From UMGS882 sp045598975 (GTDB lineage: Bacteria; Bacillota; Clostridia; Oscillospirales; CAG-382), in assembly GCA_045598975.1 (NCBI GenBank), contig JAZRVE010000112.1, forward strand, positions 5,339-69,338: a stretch of 64,000 nt of DNA, read 5' to 3'. Below are positions 16,127 to 24,555 of this stretch, one piece after another. The notes under the pieces are model-generated. The model saw nothing but the letters and a program-made list of their open reading frames with translations, ran no database searches and had not been told where the DNA came from. The first letter of the stretch is position 1, and each line of letters starts with the position of its first letter. Position numbers and translations under genes: made by a program.

Positions 16127-18003
16127 CCGTTGATACCGAAATAGATCATGAGCACCTGAATATCCGCCGGGCTTACGCCGGAAATGCGGGAAGCCTGCCC
16201 GATGCTCGTCGGGCGGAACTTGGAGAGCTTCTGCTTGGTCTCGGCGCGGATGCCCTGAATGGCGAAATAGTCGGTGTCTTCGGGAATGCGCTTGTTTTCG
16301 AGCTTTTCGAAACGCTTGGCGTCGCGCAGTTGCCTGCGGATGTAGCCCTCGTATTTGATCTCGGTCTCGACGGCTTCTTTTTGCTTGCGATCAAGGTCGG
16401 ACGGACGCCCGGTGTCGATGGGCGCGAGGGAGGCGTAGGAAAGCTCGGGACGGCGGATGAGGTCGGCAAGGCAGATGCCGTTGTCGAGCGGTGTGGAGGC
16501 AAAAGACGCAAGCAGAGCGTTGACCGTTTCGCTCGGCGAGAGGTAGGTCGATTTGATGCGCTCGACCTCGGCGTCGATGGCGGCGTACTTTGCCTTGAAG
16601 ACCTCGTACCGTTCATCGCTTATCAGCCCGATATCGTGCCCCTTTTCGGTGAGACGGCGGTCGGCGTTGTCCTGCCGTAAGAGCAGGCGGTATTCACTGC
16701 GCGAGGTCATGATGCGGTAGGGCTCGTTGGTGCCCTTGGTGACGAGATCGTCGATGAGGGTGCCGATGTAGGAGGAATCGCGGGAGAGGGTAAAGGGCTC
16801 TTTGCCCCGGATTTTGCGGGCGGCATTGATGCCGGCGATAAGCCCCTGCGCGGCGGCTTCCTCGTAGCCGGAGGTGCCGTTGAACTGCCCGGCACCGAAA
16901 AGACCGGGATGGTCTTTGAATTCAAGACTTGCTTTGAGGGACAGCGGGTCGGCGCAGTCGTATTCGATGGCGTAGCCGATGCGCATGACCTCGGCGTGTT
17001 CAAGACCTTTTATGGAATGGAGCATTTCCAACTGGACTTCCTCCGGGAGAGAGGAACTGAATCCTTGCAGATAGACTTCTTTGGTGTCGTAGCCGAGCGG
17101 CTCGATGAAGAGCTGGTGGCGTTCCTTGTCGGAAAAGCGCATGACCTTGTCCTCGATGCTCGGACAGTAGCGCGGGCCGGTGCCGTGGATGACGCCGGAG
17201 TATAACGGAGAACGGTGGATGTTGGAGCGGATGATGTCGTGCGTTTTTTCGTTGGTGTAACAGATGTAGCAGGGGAGCGAGCGGAGATTTTTCTCGAAAT
17301 CTTTCGTGCAGACCGAAAAATGCTCGGGGATCTCGTCGCCGTCCTGCCGTTCGAGAACGGAGTAGTCGATGCTGTCGGCGTGCAGACGGACAGGGGTGCC
17401 GGTCTTGAAGCGCATGAGCGGGATGGCAAGGCGTGTCAGCGCGTCGGAGAGCGTCCCGGCGGGGAACATCCCGTCCGGACCGCCATCGTAGAAAACATCA
17501 CCGACAATAATGCGCCCTTTGAGATAGGTGCCGGTCGAAAGGATGACGCATTTTGCCGTCCAGACGGCGCCGAGGCGGGTCACGACCTCCCACGCGCCGT
17601 CTTTTCCCGGGCGCAGATCGACGATCTCCGCCTGGATCAGCCGCAGGTTTTCGGTGCTTTCCAGAGCTTTTTTCATGAGGATACGGTAGCGCTGGCGATC
17701 CGCCTGCATACGGAGCGAGTGCACGGCGGGACCTTTGCCGCGGTTTAAGATGCGGCTCTGCATACAGACCATGTCCGCCGTTTTGCCCATTTCGCCGCCG
17801 AGCGCGTCGATCTCACAGACAAGGTGTCCCTTGCCGGTGCCGCCGATGGAGGGGTTGCAGGGCATGTTGCCGACGGCGTCGAGATTGATGGTGAAAATCG
17901 CCGTCGAACAGCCGAGACGGGCGGCGGCAAGCGCCGCTTCGATGCCGGCGTGTCCGGCACCGACGACGATGACGTCAACCTTTTCAGAAGTGTATTCCGT
18001 CAT
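16123..18003 (-). CDS. mnmG: tRNA uridine-5-carboxymethylaminomethyl(34) synthesis enzyme MnmG
   Basis: A full-length 626-residue MnmG (GidA), the FAD-dependent partner of MnmE in making cmnm5 modifications at wobble U34. Seen in order: the dinucleotide-binding GAGHAGIEAA near residue 15, NPSIGGTGKGHLV, QSRILNRGKGPAVHSLR, PRYCPSIEDK, GFSSSLPEEVQ, GQFNGTSGYEEAAAQGL and the C-terminal helical domain ending in SGVSPADIQVLMIYF, which binds MnmE. mnmE is not in the window. The Shine-Dalgarno-like AAAGGA is unusually far (about 14 bases) from the ATG. Confidence 0.97.
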   Translation of the reverse strand: MTEYTSEKVDVIVVGAGHAGIEAALAAARLGCSTAIFTINLDAVGNMPCNPSIGGTGKGHLVCEIDALGGEMGKTADMVCMQSRILNRGKGPAVHSLRMQADRQRYRILMKKALESTENLRLIQAEIVDLRPGKDGAWEVVTRLGAVWTAKCVILSTGTYLKGRIIVGDVFYDGGPDGMFPAGTLSDALTRLAIPLMRFKTGTPVRLHADSIDYSVLERQDGDEIPEHFSVCTKDFEKNLRSLPCYICYTNEKTHDIIRSNIHRSPLYSGVIHGTGPRYCPSIEDKVMRFSDKERHQLFIEPLGYDTKEVYLQGFSSSLPEEVQLEMLHSIKGLEHAEVMRIGYAIEYDCADPLSLKASLEFKDHPGLFGAGQFNGTSGYEEAAAQGLIAGINAARKIRGKEPFTLSRDSSYIGTLIDDLVTKGTNEPYRIMTSRSEYRLLLRQDNADRRLTEKGHDIGLISDERYEVFKAKYAAIDAEVERIKSTYLSPSETVNALLASFASTPLDNGICLADLIRRPELSYASLAPIDTGRPSDLDRKQKEAVETEIKYEGYIRRQLRDAKRFEKLENKRIPEDTDYFAIQGIRAETKQKLSKFRPTSIGQASRISGVSPADIQVLMIYFGING

Positions 18004-18030
18004 AGAATGTGATCGAGTCCTTTCGTGTTT

Positions 18031-18669
18031 TCAGTTCTGCGTGTCAAAAAGAATGGCGGTGCGTGTGACCTTGTAATCCTCGGGAAGCGGGATGCCGGTG
18101 CTTTTGATCGAGGAAACGACGTGGTCGGGATTGAGAAAGAAATTGTCGGAGCTGGCAAGCGTTAAAGACAGCACCGTCGCGTCCTCTTTCACAAAAACGT
18201 CCGCCTCCTTCATCATGGCGGCAATGTCAAGCATTTTTTCCCCGCCGCTTTTGGTGGTTTTGGAAACGGGCGGCGGAGCGGCAAGGGCTTTTTGGATGGC
18301 GTCGACGTCGCCGATGTAGTCGGGAAATTCCACAAGATACGCGGCAAAAGCGACGTGCTTCATTTTGACGGTAGGCGTTTCGACCGATTTTACGATGAAT
18401 TCATCCGTGAGAGCGCCCCGTAAGCGCTCGGCGACTTCGCTGTGCGAAAGCTCCTCGGTAAGAGAAATGTCAACGATCTCCGCGAGCCCTTCCATGCCGA
18501 CCGAAAGCGGCAGAGCGAAGGAGATCTTGGGACGCGGGTTGAAGCCCTCCGAATAGCGTAACGGAAGGCGAGCCCGTTTGAGAGCGCGGATGAGGCAGTG
18601 GAAAAAATCCAGATGCGAAATAAAGGCAAGACTGCCGACCTTGGCAAAGGTGATGCGGTGCTCACTCAT
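18031..18669 (-). CDS. TIGR03936-family (DUF2344) radical-SAM-associated protein
   Basis: A 212-residue protein with the DUF2344 pattern: ITFAKVGSLAFISHLDF, LKRARLPLRYSEGFNPRPK and the following LPLSVGMEGLAE. This domain is normally encoded next to, or fused to, the TIGR03960 radical SAM protein. Here it is a separate gene whose ATG overlaps that partner's stop by 4 bases. Function is unknown; the coupling suggests a joint complex, and the family often sits near ribosome or tRNA maturation genes, as here beside mnmG. Confidence 0.88.
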   Translation of the reverse strand: MSEHRITFAKVGSLAFISHLDFFHCLIRALKRARLPLRYSEGFNPRPKISFALPLSVGMEGLAEIVDISLTEELSHSEVAERLRGALTDEFIVKSVETPTVKMKHVAFAAYLVEFPDYIGDVDAIQKALAAPPPVSKTTKSGGEKMLDIAAMMKEADVFVKEDATVLSLTLASSDNFFLNPDHVVSSIKSTGIPLPEDYKVTRTAILFDTQN

Positions 18670-20570
18670 GACTGTTCCTCCTTGTCGCCCGCCTTTTCCG
18701 CGAGCGGGTCAATGGTGCGTTTCCGGCAGAGGGAAGCGCCGTATACGGCGGCGCCGCACCCGGAGCATTTTGTCAGACAGTCGGGCGTCGTGACGCCTTC
18801 CAAAGCGTTTTTGGCTTCCCGGATGAGGAATTGTTTGCTGACACCGCAGAAGATGTGATCCCACGGGAGCGGCTCGTCGAAGGAAATGGTGCGGTTTGCG
18901 TAGAAGGCAGGATCAATGCCTGCGTCGGCAAAGGCGCTCATCCACTTGTCATAATCGAAATATTCGTCCCAACTGTCGAACTTTAATCCCGCCTCGTGGG
19001 CTTTCGTGAGTACACGGGATAACCGGCGGTCGCCGCGGGCGAAGACGGCTTCCAAAAAGCTGACGTAGCATTCGTGATAATGGTAGCGCACCTTGCGGGT
19101 GTGGATGGAAGAGCCGAGCAGACGCTGCTTGCGGTCAAGCTCCGGTACCGTATCCTGCCCGAACCACTGGAACGGCGTGTGCGCCTTGGGCACGAGGCAG
19201 GCGACCGAAAGCGAAACGTCTATGCTCTTTCCTCCCGGTTTGTCGGGATTTTCGTAATAGGCGTCCACGATTTTTTGCGAAAGGGCGGCGATGCCCTGTA
19301 CGTCCTCGTCCGTCTCGGTGGGAAGCCCGAGCATGAAGTACAGCTTGACATTACTTCTGCCGGCGGAAAAGGCACGGCGGCAGCCGTCTAATATTTCATC
19401 TTCGGTCAGATTTTTGTTGATGACGTCGCGCAGACGCTGGGTGCCTGCCTCCGGGGCGAAGGTCAGTCCCGATTTGCGCACTCCCTGCACTTTTTTCATG
19501 ATCTCCGCTTCAAAGCTGTCGATGCGCATGGAGGGAAGCGATAACCCGACCTTTTCGTCGTCTGTCCAGCTTTTCAAGGCGTCGACAAGCTCCGTCAGCC
19601 GCGGATAGTCGCTGATGCTTAAAGAGGTGAGAGAGATTTCCTCATAACCGGAATGGCAGTATTCGGCGTATGCCTGCCTGTTAAGCGTTTCGGGCGCTTT
19701 GGCGCGGTAGGGACGGTAGATGGTGCCCGCCTGGCAGAAGCGACAGCCGCGCAGACAGCCGCGCGCACATTCGAGCATGATGCGGTCGTGGACGATCTCG
19801 GTGAACGGGACGGGAATGACCTCGGGAAAGCGGGCACGGTCGAAATCGGTGACGACGCGTTTCTCGATGACGGTCGGAATATCGGGATATAAGGGCTTCA
19901 ATCCGGAAAAAGCGCCGTCCGGACCGTTATATGCCGGCTGATAGAGAGAGGGGACGTAACAGCCGGGGATTTTCGCCGCCTGATGTAAGAAATCCGCTTT
20001 GTCAAACGTATCGTGCGATTTTTTGTAGTCGATGTAGAAGCGGACGATGTCGGTCAGCCCTTCTTCGCCCTCACCGATGCTGAATAAATCGAAGAAATCG
20101 GCGATCGGCTCGGGATTGCAGGCGCAGGGACCGCCGCCGATGACGAGCGGAAAATGATCGTCGCGGTCGCTTGCCGAAAGCGGGATGCCGGCAAGGGACA
20201 GCACGTACAGGACGTTGGTGTAGGACATCTCATAGCCGAGAGAAAAGCCGAGAAAGTCGAAATCGGTCAGCGCATCACCGCTTTCGAGGGCATAGAGCGG
20301 GATGTTTTTTTCTTTGAGCAAATGCCCCATGTCCGGCCACGGCGCATAGGTACGTTCGCACCAGATGTCATCGTGAGCGTTGAGGCAGTCGTAGAGGATT
20401 TTGACGCCGAGGTTGGACATCCCGATCTCATAGGAATCGGGGAAGCAGAAAGCAAACCGGGCGGCAACGGCGGATTTGTCCTTGACGGTCTGTCCGAGCT
20501 CGCCGCCGGTATAGCGGGCGGGTTTGAGCACAGTTTTCAAGTAGCGGAACGCTTGTTCTTTGGGTGTCAT
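18666..20570 (-). CDS. TIGR03960-family B12-binding-domain radical SAM protein
   Basis: A 634-residue protein with an N-terminal cobalamin-binding-like domain (about 30-170) and a radical SAM domain whose Cx3CxxC cluster is ECARGCLRGCRFCQAG. The C-terminal part continues past about residue 450 and ends in a Cys-rich tail (LTKCSGCGAAVYGASLC) that could bind zinc or another cluster. The natural product or RNA substrate of the family is unknown. It is the first gene of a minus-strand operon (this gene, DUF2344, mnmG, acyltransferase, malQ) behind a good sigma-A promoter. Confidence 0.9.
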   Translation of the reverse strand: MTPKEQAFRYLKTVLKPARYTGGELGQTVKDKSAVAARFAFCFPDSYEIGMSNLGVKILYDCLNAHDDIWCERTYAPWPDMGHLLKEKNIPLYALESGDALTDFDFLGFSLGYEMSYTNVLYVLSLAGIPLSASDRDDHFPLVIGGGPCACNPEPIADFFDLFSIGEGEEGLTDIVRFYIDYKKSHDTFDKADFLHQAAKIPGCYVPSLYQPAYNGPDGAFSGLKPLYPDIPTVIEKRVVTDFDRARFPEVIPVPFTEIVHDRIMLECARGCLRGCRFCQAGTIYRPYRAKAPETLNRQAYAEYCHSGYEEISLTSLSISDYPRLTELVDALKSWTDDEKVGLSLPSMRIDSFEAEIMKKVQGVRKSGLTFAPEAGTQRLRDVINKNLTEDEILDGCRRAFSAGRSNVKLYFMLGLPTETDEDVQGIAALSQKIVDAYYENPDKPGGKSIDVSLSVACLVPKAHTPFQWFGQDTVPELDRKQRLLGSSIHTRKVRYHYHECYVSFLEAVFARGDRRLSRVLTKAHEAGLKFDSWDEYFDYDKWMSAFADAGIDPAFYANRTISFDEPLPWDHIFCGVSKQFLIREAKNALEGVTTPDCLTKCSGCGAAVYGASLCRKRTIDPLAEKAGDKEEQS

Positions 20571-20604
20571 GCGATACTTCCTTTACCTATGTTTATTCCC
20601 ATAC

Positions 20605-20633
20605 AGTATAGCAGAAAAAATAAGTTTTGTAAA
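20605..20633 (-). promoter_or_regulatory. Sigma-A promoter of the radical SAM-mnmG operon
   Basis: On the minus strand, TTTACA (20628-20633) and TATACT (20605-20610) with a 17-base spacer, 35 bases upstream of the first ATG. Confidence 0.8.
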
Positions 20634-20644
20634 GGCAAAATGAA

Positions 20645-20681
20645 AAGAAAAAAGAAAAAGCGACGCCGTGTCGGCGTCGCT
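20645..20681 (-). terminator. Terminator after mscL
   Basis: Read on the minus strand, an AAGCGACGCCG and CGGCGTCGCTT stem with a 3-base loop is followed by a long T-rich tract, 15 bases after the mscL stop. Confidence 0.88.
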
Positions 20682-20695
20682 TGTAAGCATAGGGA

Positions 20696-21163
20696 TTATT
20701 TGTTTTTGAGCAGATCGCGGATTTCGGTGAGCAGTTTTTCTTCGTTGGAGGGCTCGGGCTCTTTTTCCGGCTCTGCCGCTGCGGCTTCTTCCGCCTCTTT
20801 CTTGGCGAGCTTTTCACGCAGTGCCTTCGCTTTTTCGGCAGATTTCGTGAAAATGCGGATGACGATGAAGACGCACAGCGCGATGATGATGAAATCAAGG
20901 ATGGTCTGGATAAACGTGCCGTAGTTGAGGAAGGTGCCGGGGATCACTTCACCGGCACCGTTGACCATATCCGGTTTCAGGACGACGCGCAGATCGGAAA
21001 GCGACTGTGCACCGGTGGCAAGGGAGATGAGCGGCATGATGATGTCAGCGACGAGGGAAGAGGTGATCTTGCCGAACGCCGTGGCGATGACGACGCCGAT
21101 CGCCATGTCAAGTACGTTGCCTTTGTTGATGAATGCTTTGAAGTCTTGGAAGAATTTTTTCAT
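20696..21163 (-). CDS. mscL: Large-conductance mechanosensitive channel MscL
   Basis: A 155-residue protein with the MscL signature KKFFQDFKAFINKGNVLDMA at the N terminus, a first pore-lining helix (VVIATAFGKITSSLVADIIM) and a second helix (TILDFIIIALCVFIVIRIF). The channel opens on membrane stretch to release solutes during hypo-osmotic shock. The cytoplasmic tail has a long Ala/Glu stretch (KKEAEEAAAAEPEKEPEPS) before the conserved terminal helix LLTEIRDLLKNK. The start at 21163 follows a strong AGGAGG; an upstream in-frame ATG lacks one. It is the last gene of the tsaB-hpt-mscL run. Confidence 0.96.
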   Translation of the reverse strand: MKKFFQDFKAFINKGNVLDMAIGVVIATAFGKITSSLVADIIMPLISLATGAQSLSDLRVVLKPDMVNGAGEVIPGTFLNYGTFIQTILDFIIIALCVFIVIRIFTKSAEKAKALREKLAKKEAEEAAAAEPEKEPEPSNEEKLLTEIRDLLKNK

Positions 21164-21203
21164 GGGAAAGCCTCCTGATATGTATTTTTGTTTTTTTATT
21201 TTT

Positions 21204-21758
21204 TTATTTTTCGTAAACAAACGGTTTGAGAATACCGACGTAAGGGAGGTTGCGGTACAGCTCGTCGTAATCTAACCCGTAACCGACGATAAACTCGTCC
21301 GGAATGACAAACCCCTGATAGTCGACGGGAATGTTGATCTTGCGGCGATCCGGCTTGTTGAAGAGGACGCACAGACGGACGTCTGCGGCTTTGAGGTCGG
21401 TTTTGAGATGCCCGAGCAGCCACGAAAGGGTATTGCCGGTATCAAGAATGTCCTCGATGACGATGACGGTGTAGTCGGAGAGGTCGAGCCGATCCGGCTC
21501 AGCTTTTAAGCGCAGAGCACCGTTCGTGGTGCTGCTTCCGTAGGAGGAAACCTTTATGTAATCGGTTTCAAGCGGAATGTTCAGCCTTTTCAGCAGATCC
21601 GACATAAAAACAACCGAGCCCTTCAATACGCCGATGAGCAGCAGTTTTTTGTCGGTCCCTTTGAATTCGTTTTCGATTTCGGCGGCGATACGGTCAACGG
21701 CTTCGGTAATTTCCTGCTCCGATACCAGTATGCGGTCAATACAGGATTCGTAATCCAA
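21204..21758 (-). CDS. hpt: Hypoxanthine phosphoribosyltransferase
   Basis: 184 residues using a TTG start at 21758, two bases after the tsaB stop and 9 bases after GAAGGGAG. There is no ATG in a sensible place, and the resulting N terminus (LDYESCIDRILVSEQEI) aligns well with the family. The PRPP loop VIVIEDILDTGNTLSWLL and the PPi loop LLIGVLKGSVVFMSDL are intact. It salvages hypoxanthine and guanine to IMP and GMP. The ferrying of purines fits the nucleoside-type importer a few kilobases away on the same strand. Confidence 0.93.
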   Translation of the reverse strand: MDYESCIDRILVSEQEITEAVDRIAAEIENEFKGTDKKLLLIGVLKGSVVFMSDLLKRLNIPLETDYIKVSSYGSSTTNGALRLKAEPDRLDLSDYTVIVIEDILDTGNTLSWLLGHLKTDLKAADVRLCVLFNKPDRRKINIPVDYQGFVIPDEFIVGYGLDYDELYRNLPYVGILKPFVYEK

Positions 21759-21760
21759 AA

Positions 21761-22519
21761 TTATAGACTCCCTTCGGCAAGTTTGCTTTCTCGTTCCCGT
21801 TCTGCCTGCGAGGCACGCAGATACAGGGGACTTAACGATTGTGACGGATATTTTCCGCACACGTCTGCGTCCGTCAAAAGCGGCAGGGCACAGCGCGCGA
21901 CGGAATATGCGTTTTGATACCGTTGTCCGGCATCACAAAGGGAAAGCGAAAGCGGCGGCTCCTTCTGCTTTTGATACAGCGAATAAAAGAGGGAGGCTCC
22001 GTCGCCGGCAAGAAGGATCCGACGGTTCGGATAGTGCGTTTTCAGATCGTCAAGCAGTTCTTCAAAGGAAAAAAGCCTGTCCGCACACAGACGCTTTATG
22101 TCACCCGTGCGTCCCACGGAAAAGGCGGCGTTGTAAAACTGATGCCGTCTGGCATCCATGACGGGAAAAATCAGCGTACCGACGGGCGCAGACGAAAGAT
22201 TGTACGCCAGCGCGTGCAGGGTGGAAACGCCGACGCAGGGCATGTCCTGCCGGGAAAAGCAGAGCCCCTTGAAGGTGGAAACACCGATGCGAACGCCGGT
22301 GAAAGAGCCGGGACCGGTGCTGATCGCGCAGGCGTCGACATCCGCAAAGGAAAGAGACGCGTTTTTGATGCAGAAGTCGATCATGGGAAGCAGGCTTTCG
22401 CTGTGCGTCAGCGTCGCGTTGACCGACGTCACCGCGAGCGGCATCAGCTCGCCGTTATCATAGCGGCTGACACAGACGGAGGCCGTTTTTGCCGAGGTGT
22501 CGGCAGATAAAACATACAT
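21761..22519 (-). CDS. tsaB: tRNA threonylcarbamoyladenosine complex dimerisation subunit TsaB
   Basis: A 252-residue ASKHA-fold protein beginning LSADTSAKTASVCVSRYD, with GPGSFTGVRIGVSTFKGL around residue 72, the hallmark of TsaB. It forms the TsaB-TsaD-TsaE complex that makes t6A37 on ANN-decoding tRNAs. The usual fused or adjacent tsaE and rimI genes are not here. It is followed after two bases by hpt, so translation of hpt from its TTG may depend on tsaB translation. Confidence 0.92.
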   Translation of the reverse strand: MYVLSADTSAKTASVCVSRYDNGELMPLAVTSVNATLTHSESLLPMIDFCIKNASLSFADVDACAISTGPGSFTGVRIGVSTFKGLCFSRQDMPCVGVSTLHALAYNLSSAPVGTLIFPVMDARRHQFYNAAFSVGRTGDIKRLCADRLFSFEELLDDLKTHYPNRRILLAGDGASLFYSLYQKQKEPPLSLSLCDAGQRYQNAYSVARCALPLLTDADVCGKYPSQSLSPLYLRASQAERERESKLAEGSL

Positions 22520-22532
22520 GGTGAGCCCTCTT

Positions 22533-23543
22533 TTACTGCTTCAATAAGGCAATGCGGACGGCAAGATAGGTGACGTAGAGGATCAGTCCCAGAACGCCCT
22601 GCCACTTGGAGAATTTCTTGGCGATGAGTGCCGGAACGAGCGCCACAACGGTGACGAGCAGGCAGACCGGCAGATCGGGGAAGAGGACGTTTTGCTGCAC
22701 GACGAGCTTGCCGCCCGAAATGAGCGAGCAGACCGGCACGATGAGAGCGGTATCGATGATGTTGGCACCGATGACGTTGCCGACGGAGAGCCCGGATTCT
22801 TTCTTGGAAATGGCGGTGATGGTGGTGATGAGCTCCGGCAAAGAGGTGCCGATGGCGATAAGGGTAACGCCGATGATCTCGGAACTGACGCCGAGGCTTT
22901 CGGCGATCGACTGCCCGTTGTTGACGAGAAGCACCGAGCCGAGTACGATGCCGGCGGCACCGAAGACGAATTTGGCAAGATTGATCAGAACGGTCTTGCG
23001 GTCTGTCGCAACAGTCTCGCCGTCATCGTTGTGGGGAGCGTTTTTGGCGCTGACAAGATTGTCATAGATAAAAGCGATAAAGATGAGCAGAAGAAGGATG
23101 CCGGCATACAGCGGAAATTTTCCGCCGTTCATGAGCGGGAAGAGCCACAGCACCGCGACGGCACCGATCAATAACAGACTTTTGGCGAGAAAATCCTTGC
23201 GGCGGATTGCCATGGGAATGAAAATGAGCCCTAAGGACATGATCATGGCGGTGTTAGCCGTCACGGAGCCGATGGCGTTGGTGGTGGCGATGGCATAGAA
23301 GCCCTCGGCGGCGGTCGGTGCGCCTTCAAGAAGAGCGTTGTTGCCGTTGATGGTGGCAATGACGGAGGTGACGATCTCGGGGAGCGTGGTGGCAAGACTG
23401 ACGATGGTGGCACCGATGACAAAGGTCGGAATCTTGAAGACCTTGGCGATCCACGTTGCCGCATCGACGAAATAGTCGCCGCCCTTGATGATGATGACAA
23501 GCCCCACAAGAAAGCCGCCGTATAATAAAAGTGCCTGTATCAT
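22533..23543 (-). CDS. Calcium/sodium antiporter (CaCA family, YrbG-like)
   Basis: A 336-residue membrane protein with about 10 helices in two inverted repeats. The alpha-repeat motifs that form the ion site are visible: VIGATIVSLATTLPEIVTSV in the first half and GVTLIAIGTSLPELITTITA in the second. These proteins exchange Ca2+ for Na+ or K+. The ATG at 23543 lies 9 bases after GGGAAAGG; a GTG six bases upstream would be too close. Its own promoter lies just upstream and tsaB follows after 13 bases. Confidence 0.92.
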   Translation of the reverse strand: MIQALLLYGGFLVGLVIIIKGGDYFVDAATWIAKVFKIPTFVIGATIVSLATTLPEIVTSVIATINGNNALLEGAPTAAEGFYAIATTNAIGSVTANTAMIMSLGLIFIPMAIRRKDFLAKSLLLIGAVAVLWLFPLMNGGKFPLYAGILLLLIFIAFIYDNLVSAKNAPHNDDGETVATDRKTVLINLAKFVFGAAGIVLGSVLLVNNGQSIAESLGVSSEIIGVTLIAIGTSLPELITTITAISKKESGLSVGNVIGANIIDTALIVPVCSLISGGKLVVQQNVLFPDLPVCLLVTVVALVPALIAKKFSKWQGVLGLILYVTYLAVRIALLKQ

Positions 23544-23582
23544 AGTCACATACCTTTCCCTGATGTCTGATCCAATAAGACA

Positions 23583-23611
23583 AGTATATCACGCCGACGC
23601 GGAAATGTCAA
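23583..23611 (-). promoter_or_regulatory. Sigma-A promoter of the antiporter-tsaB-hpt-mscL unit
   Basis: On the minus strand, TTGACA (23606-23611) and TATACT (23583-23588), spacer 17 bases, 40 bases upstream of the antiporter start. Confidence 0.85.
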
Positions 23612-23626
23612 CCGATTTGTCCTCTT

Positions 23627-24451
23627 TTATACATGTTTTTCCGTATTCTGTCTGTTTGCGCGTATTTGCGCTTTAAGCTCGTTCAAAGCGTCCGAAAGCG
23701 TGCCGACACTGTCGATCAGCCCGATCTCCACTGCCTGCTTCCCGTCGACGACGGTGCCCATGTCGGTGGCGAGCTCGTCGGTCGCCATCAGCAGATCGGT
23801 GAGAATCTGCTTTTCCATGTGCGAGTGAGCGAGGATGAAATCGGTGATGCGCTCCTGCATTTTGAGAAAAAAGCGGAAGGATTGCGGGGCGCCGACGACA
23901 AGCCCGTTCATGCGGACGGGGTGGAGCGTCATGGTGGCGGTCGGCACGATAAAGGATCTGTCCGTGCAGACGGCGAGCGGGACGCCGATGGAATGTCCGC
24001 CGCCGAGCACGAGGGAGACGGTCGGTTTTGTCATGCCGGCGATGAGCTCGGCGATGGCAAGTCCCGCTTCCCCGTCGCCGCCGACGGTGTTGATGAGTAA
24101 GAGCAGACCATCGATGCCGCTCGATTCCTCGACGCCGACGAGCTGGGGAATGACGTGCTCGTATTTGGTGGATTTGGTTTGATTGGAAAGCAGATAATGC
24201 CCTTCGATCTGCCCGGCGATCACGAGGGAATGAATGGTGATGCCGTCGGCGTCGGAGGTGGTGATACTGCCGGTCTCCGAGATGCCGCCGAGACGGAACT
24301 CGTGAGCAGGCTCGTGAGCCGGCTCATCATGGGACGGCTCATCCGTTTTTTTGCCGGGTGCGTCCTCTTTTCCGGGATCGTCGGGCGCGTGTTCGGGGGA
24401 TGCCGGGAGCGGCTCTTTTTTCGGCTGTTCGCCGGATAAAATATTCATCAT
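23627..24451 (-). CDS. tepA: ClpP-like serine protease of the TepA/YmfB family
   Basis: 274 residues. After a Pro/Glu/His-rich, probably disordered N terminus (about 1-50, with DEPSHDEPAHEPAHE repeats) comes a ClpP/crotonase-fold domain. The catalytic Ser is in GGGHSIGVPLA and the His in TATMTLHPVRMNG. The stretch VPTATMTLHPVRMNGLVVGA is typical of the TepA group rather than canonical ClpP. In Bacillus the homologue YmfB sits beside the spoIIIE region; here it lies between the antiporter and the ABC importer. The substrate is unknown. The low-complexity N terminus is longer than usual for the family. Confidence 0.85.
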   Translation of the reverse strand: MMNILSGEQPKKEPLPASPEHAPDDPGKEDAPGKKTDEPSHDEPAHEPAHEFRLGGISETGSITTSDADGITIHSLVIAGQIEGHYLLSNQTKSTKYEHVIPQLVGVEESSGIDGLLLLINTVGGDGEAGLAIAELIAGMTKPTVSLVLGGGHSIGVPLAVCTDRSFIVPTATMTLHPVRMNGLVVGAPQSFRFFLKMQERITDFILAHSHMEKQILTDLLMATDELATDMGTVVDGKQAVEIGLIDSVGTLSDALNELKAQIRANRQNTEKHV

Positions 24452-24477
24452 GTTTATACCTGTACCTTTCTGATAAT

Positions 24478-24506
24478 AGTATGGTACAGGCAGTGCGAAT
24501 TATGAA
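24478..24506 (-). promoter_or_regulatory. Possible weak promoter of tepA
   Basis: On the minus strand, TTCATA (24501-24506) and CATACT (24478-24483) with a 17-base spacer, 27 bases before the tepA start. Each box matches four of six consensus bases. Confidence 0.4.
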
Positions 24507-24514
24507 TTTTCGTT

Positions 24515-24548
24515 AAAAAACGCCGTCCGGGAAGGACGGCGTCTTTTT
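24515..24548. terminator. Terminator after the ABC importer operon
   Basis: A perfect stem, CGCCGTCC and GGACGGCG, is flanked by six A on the left and seven T on the right, so it can act on both strands. On the minus strand it ends the importer operon just before tepA. Confidence 0.88.
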
Positions 24549-24555
24549 TTGAACG

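Noticed and set aside
16123..18003. mnmG as sign of a nearby replication origin (mnmE-mnmG-rnpA cluster)
   Set aside because: None of the usual origin neighbours (rpmH, rnpA, yidC, mnmE) is present around it.
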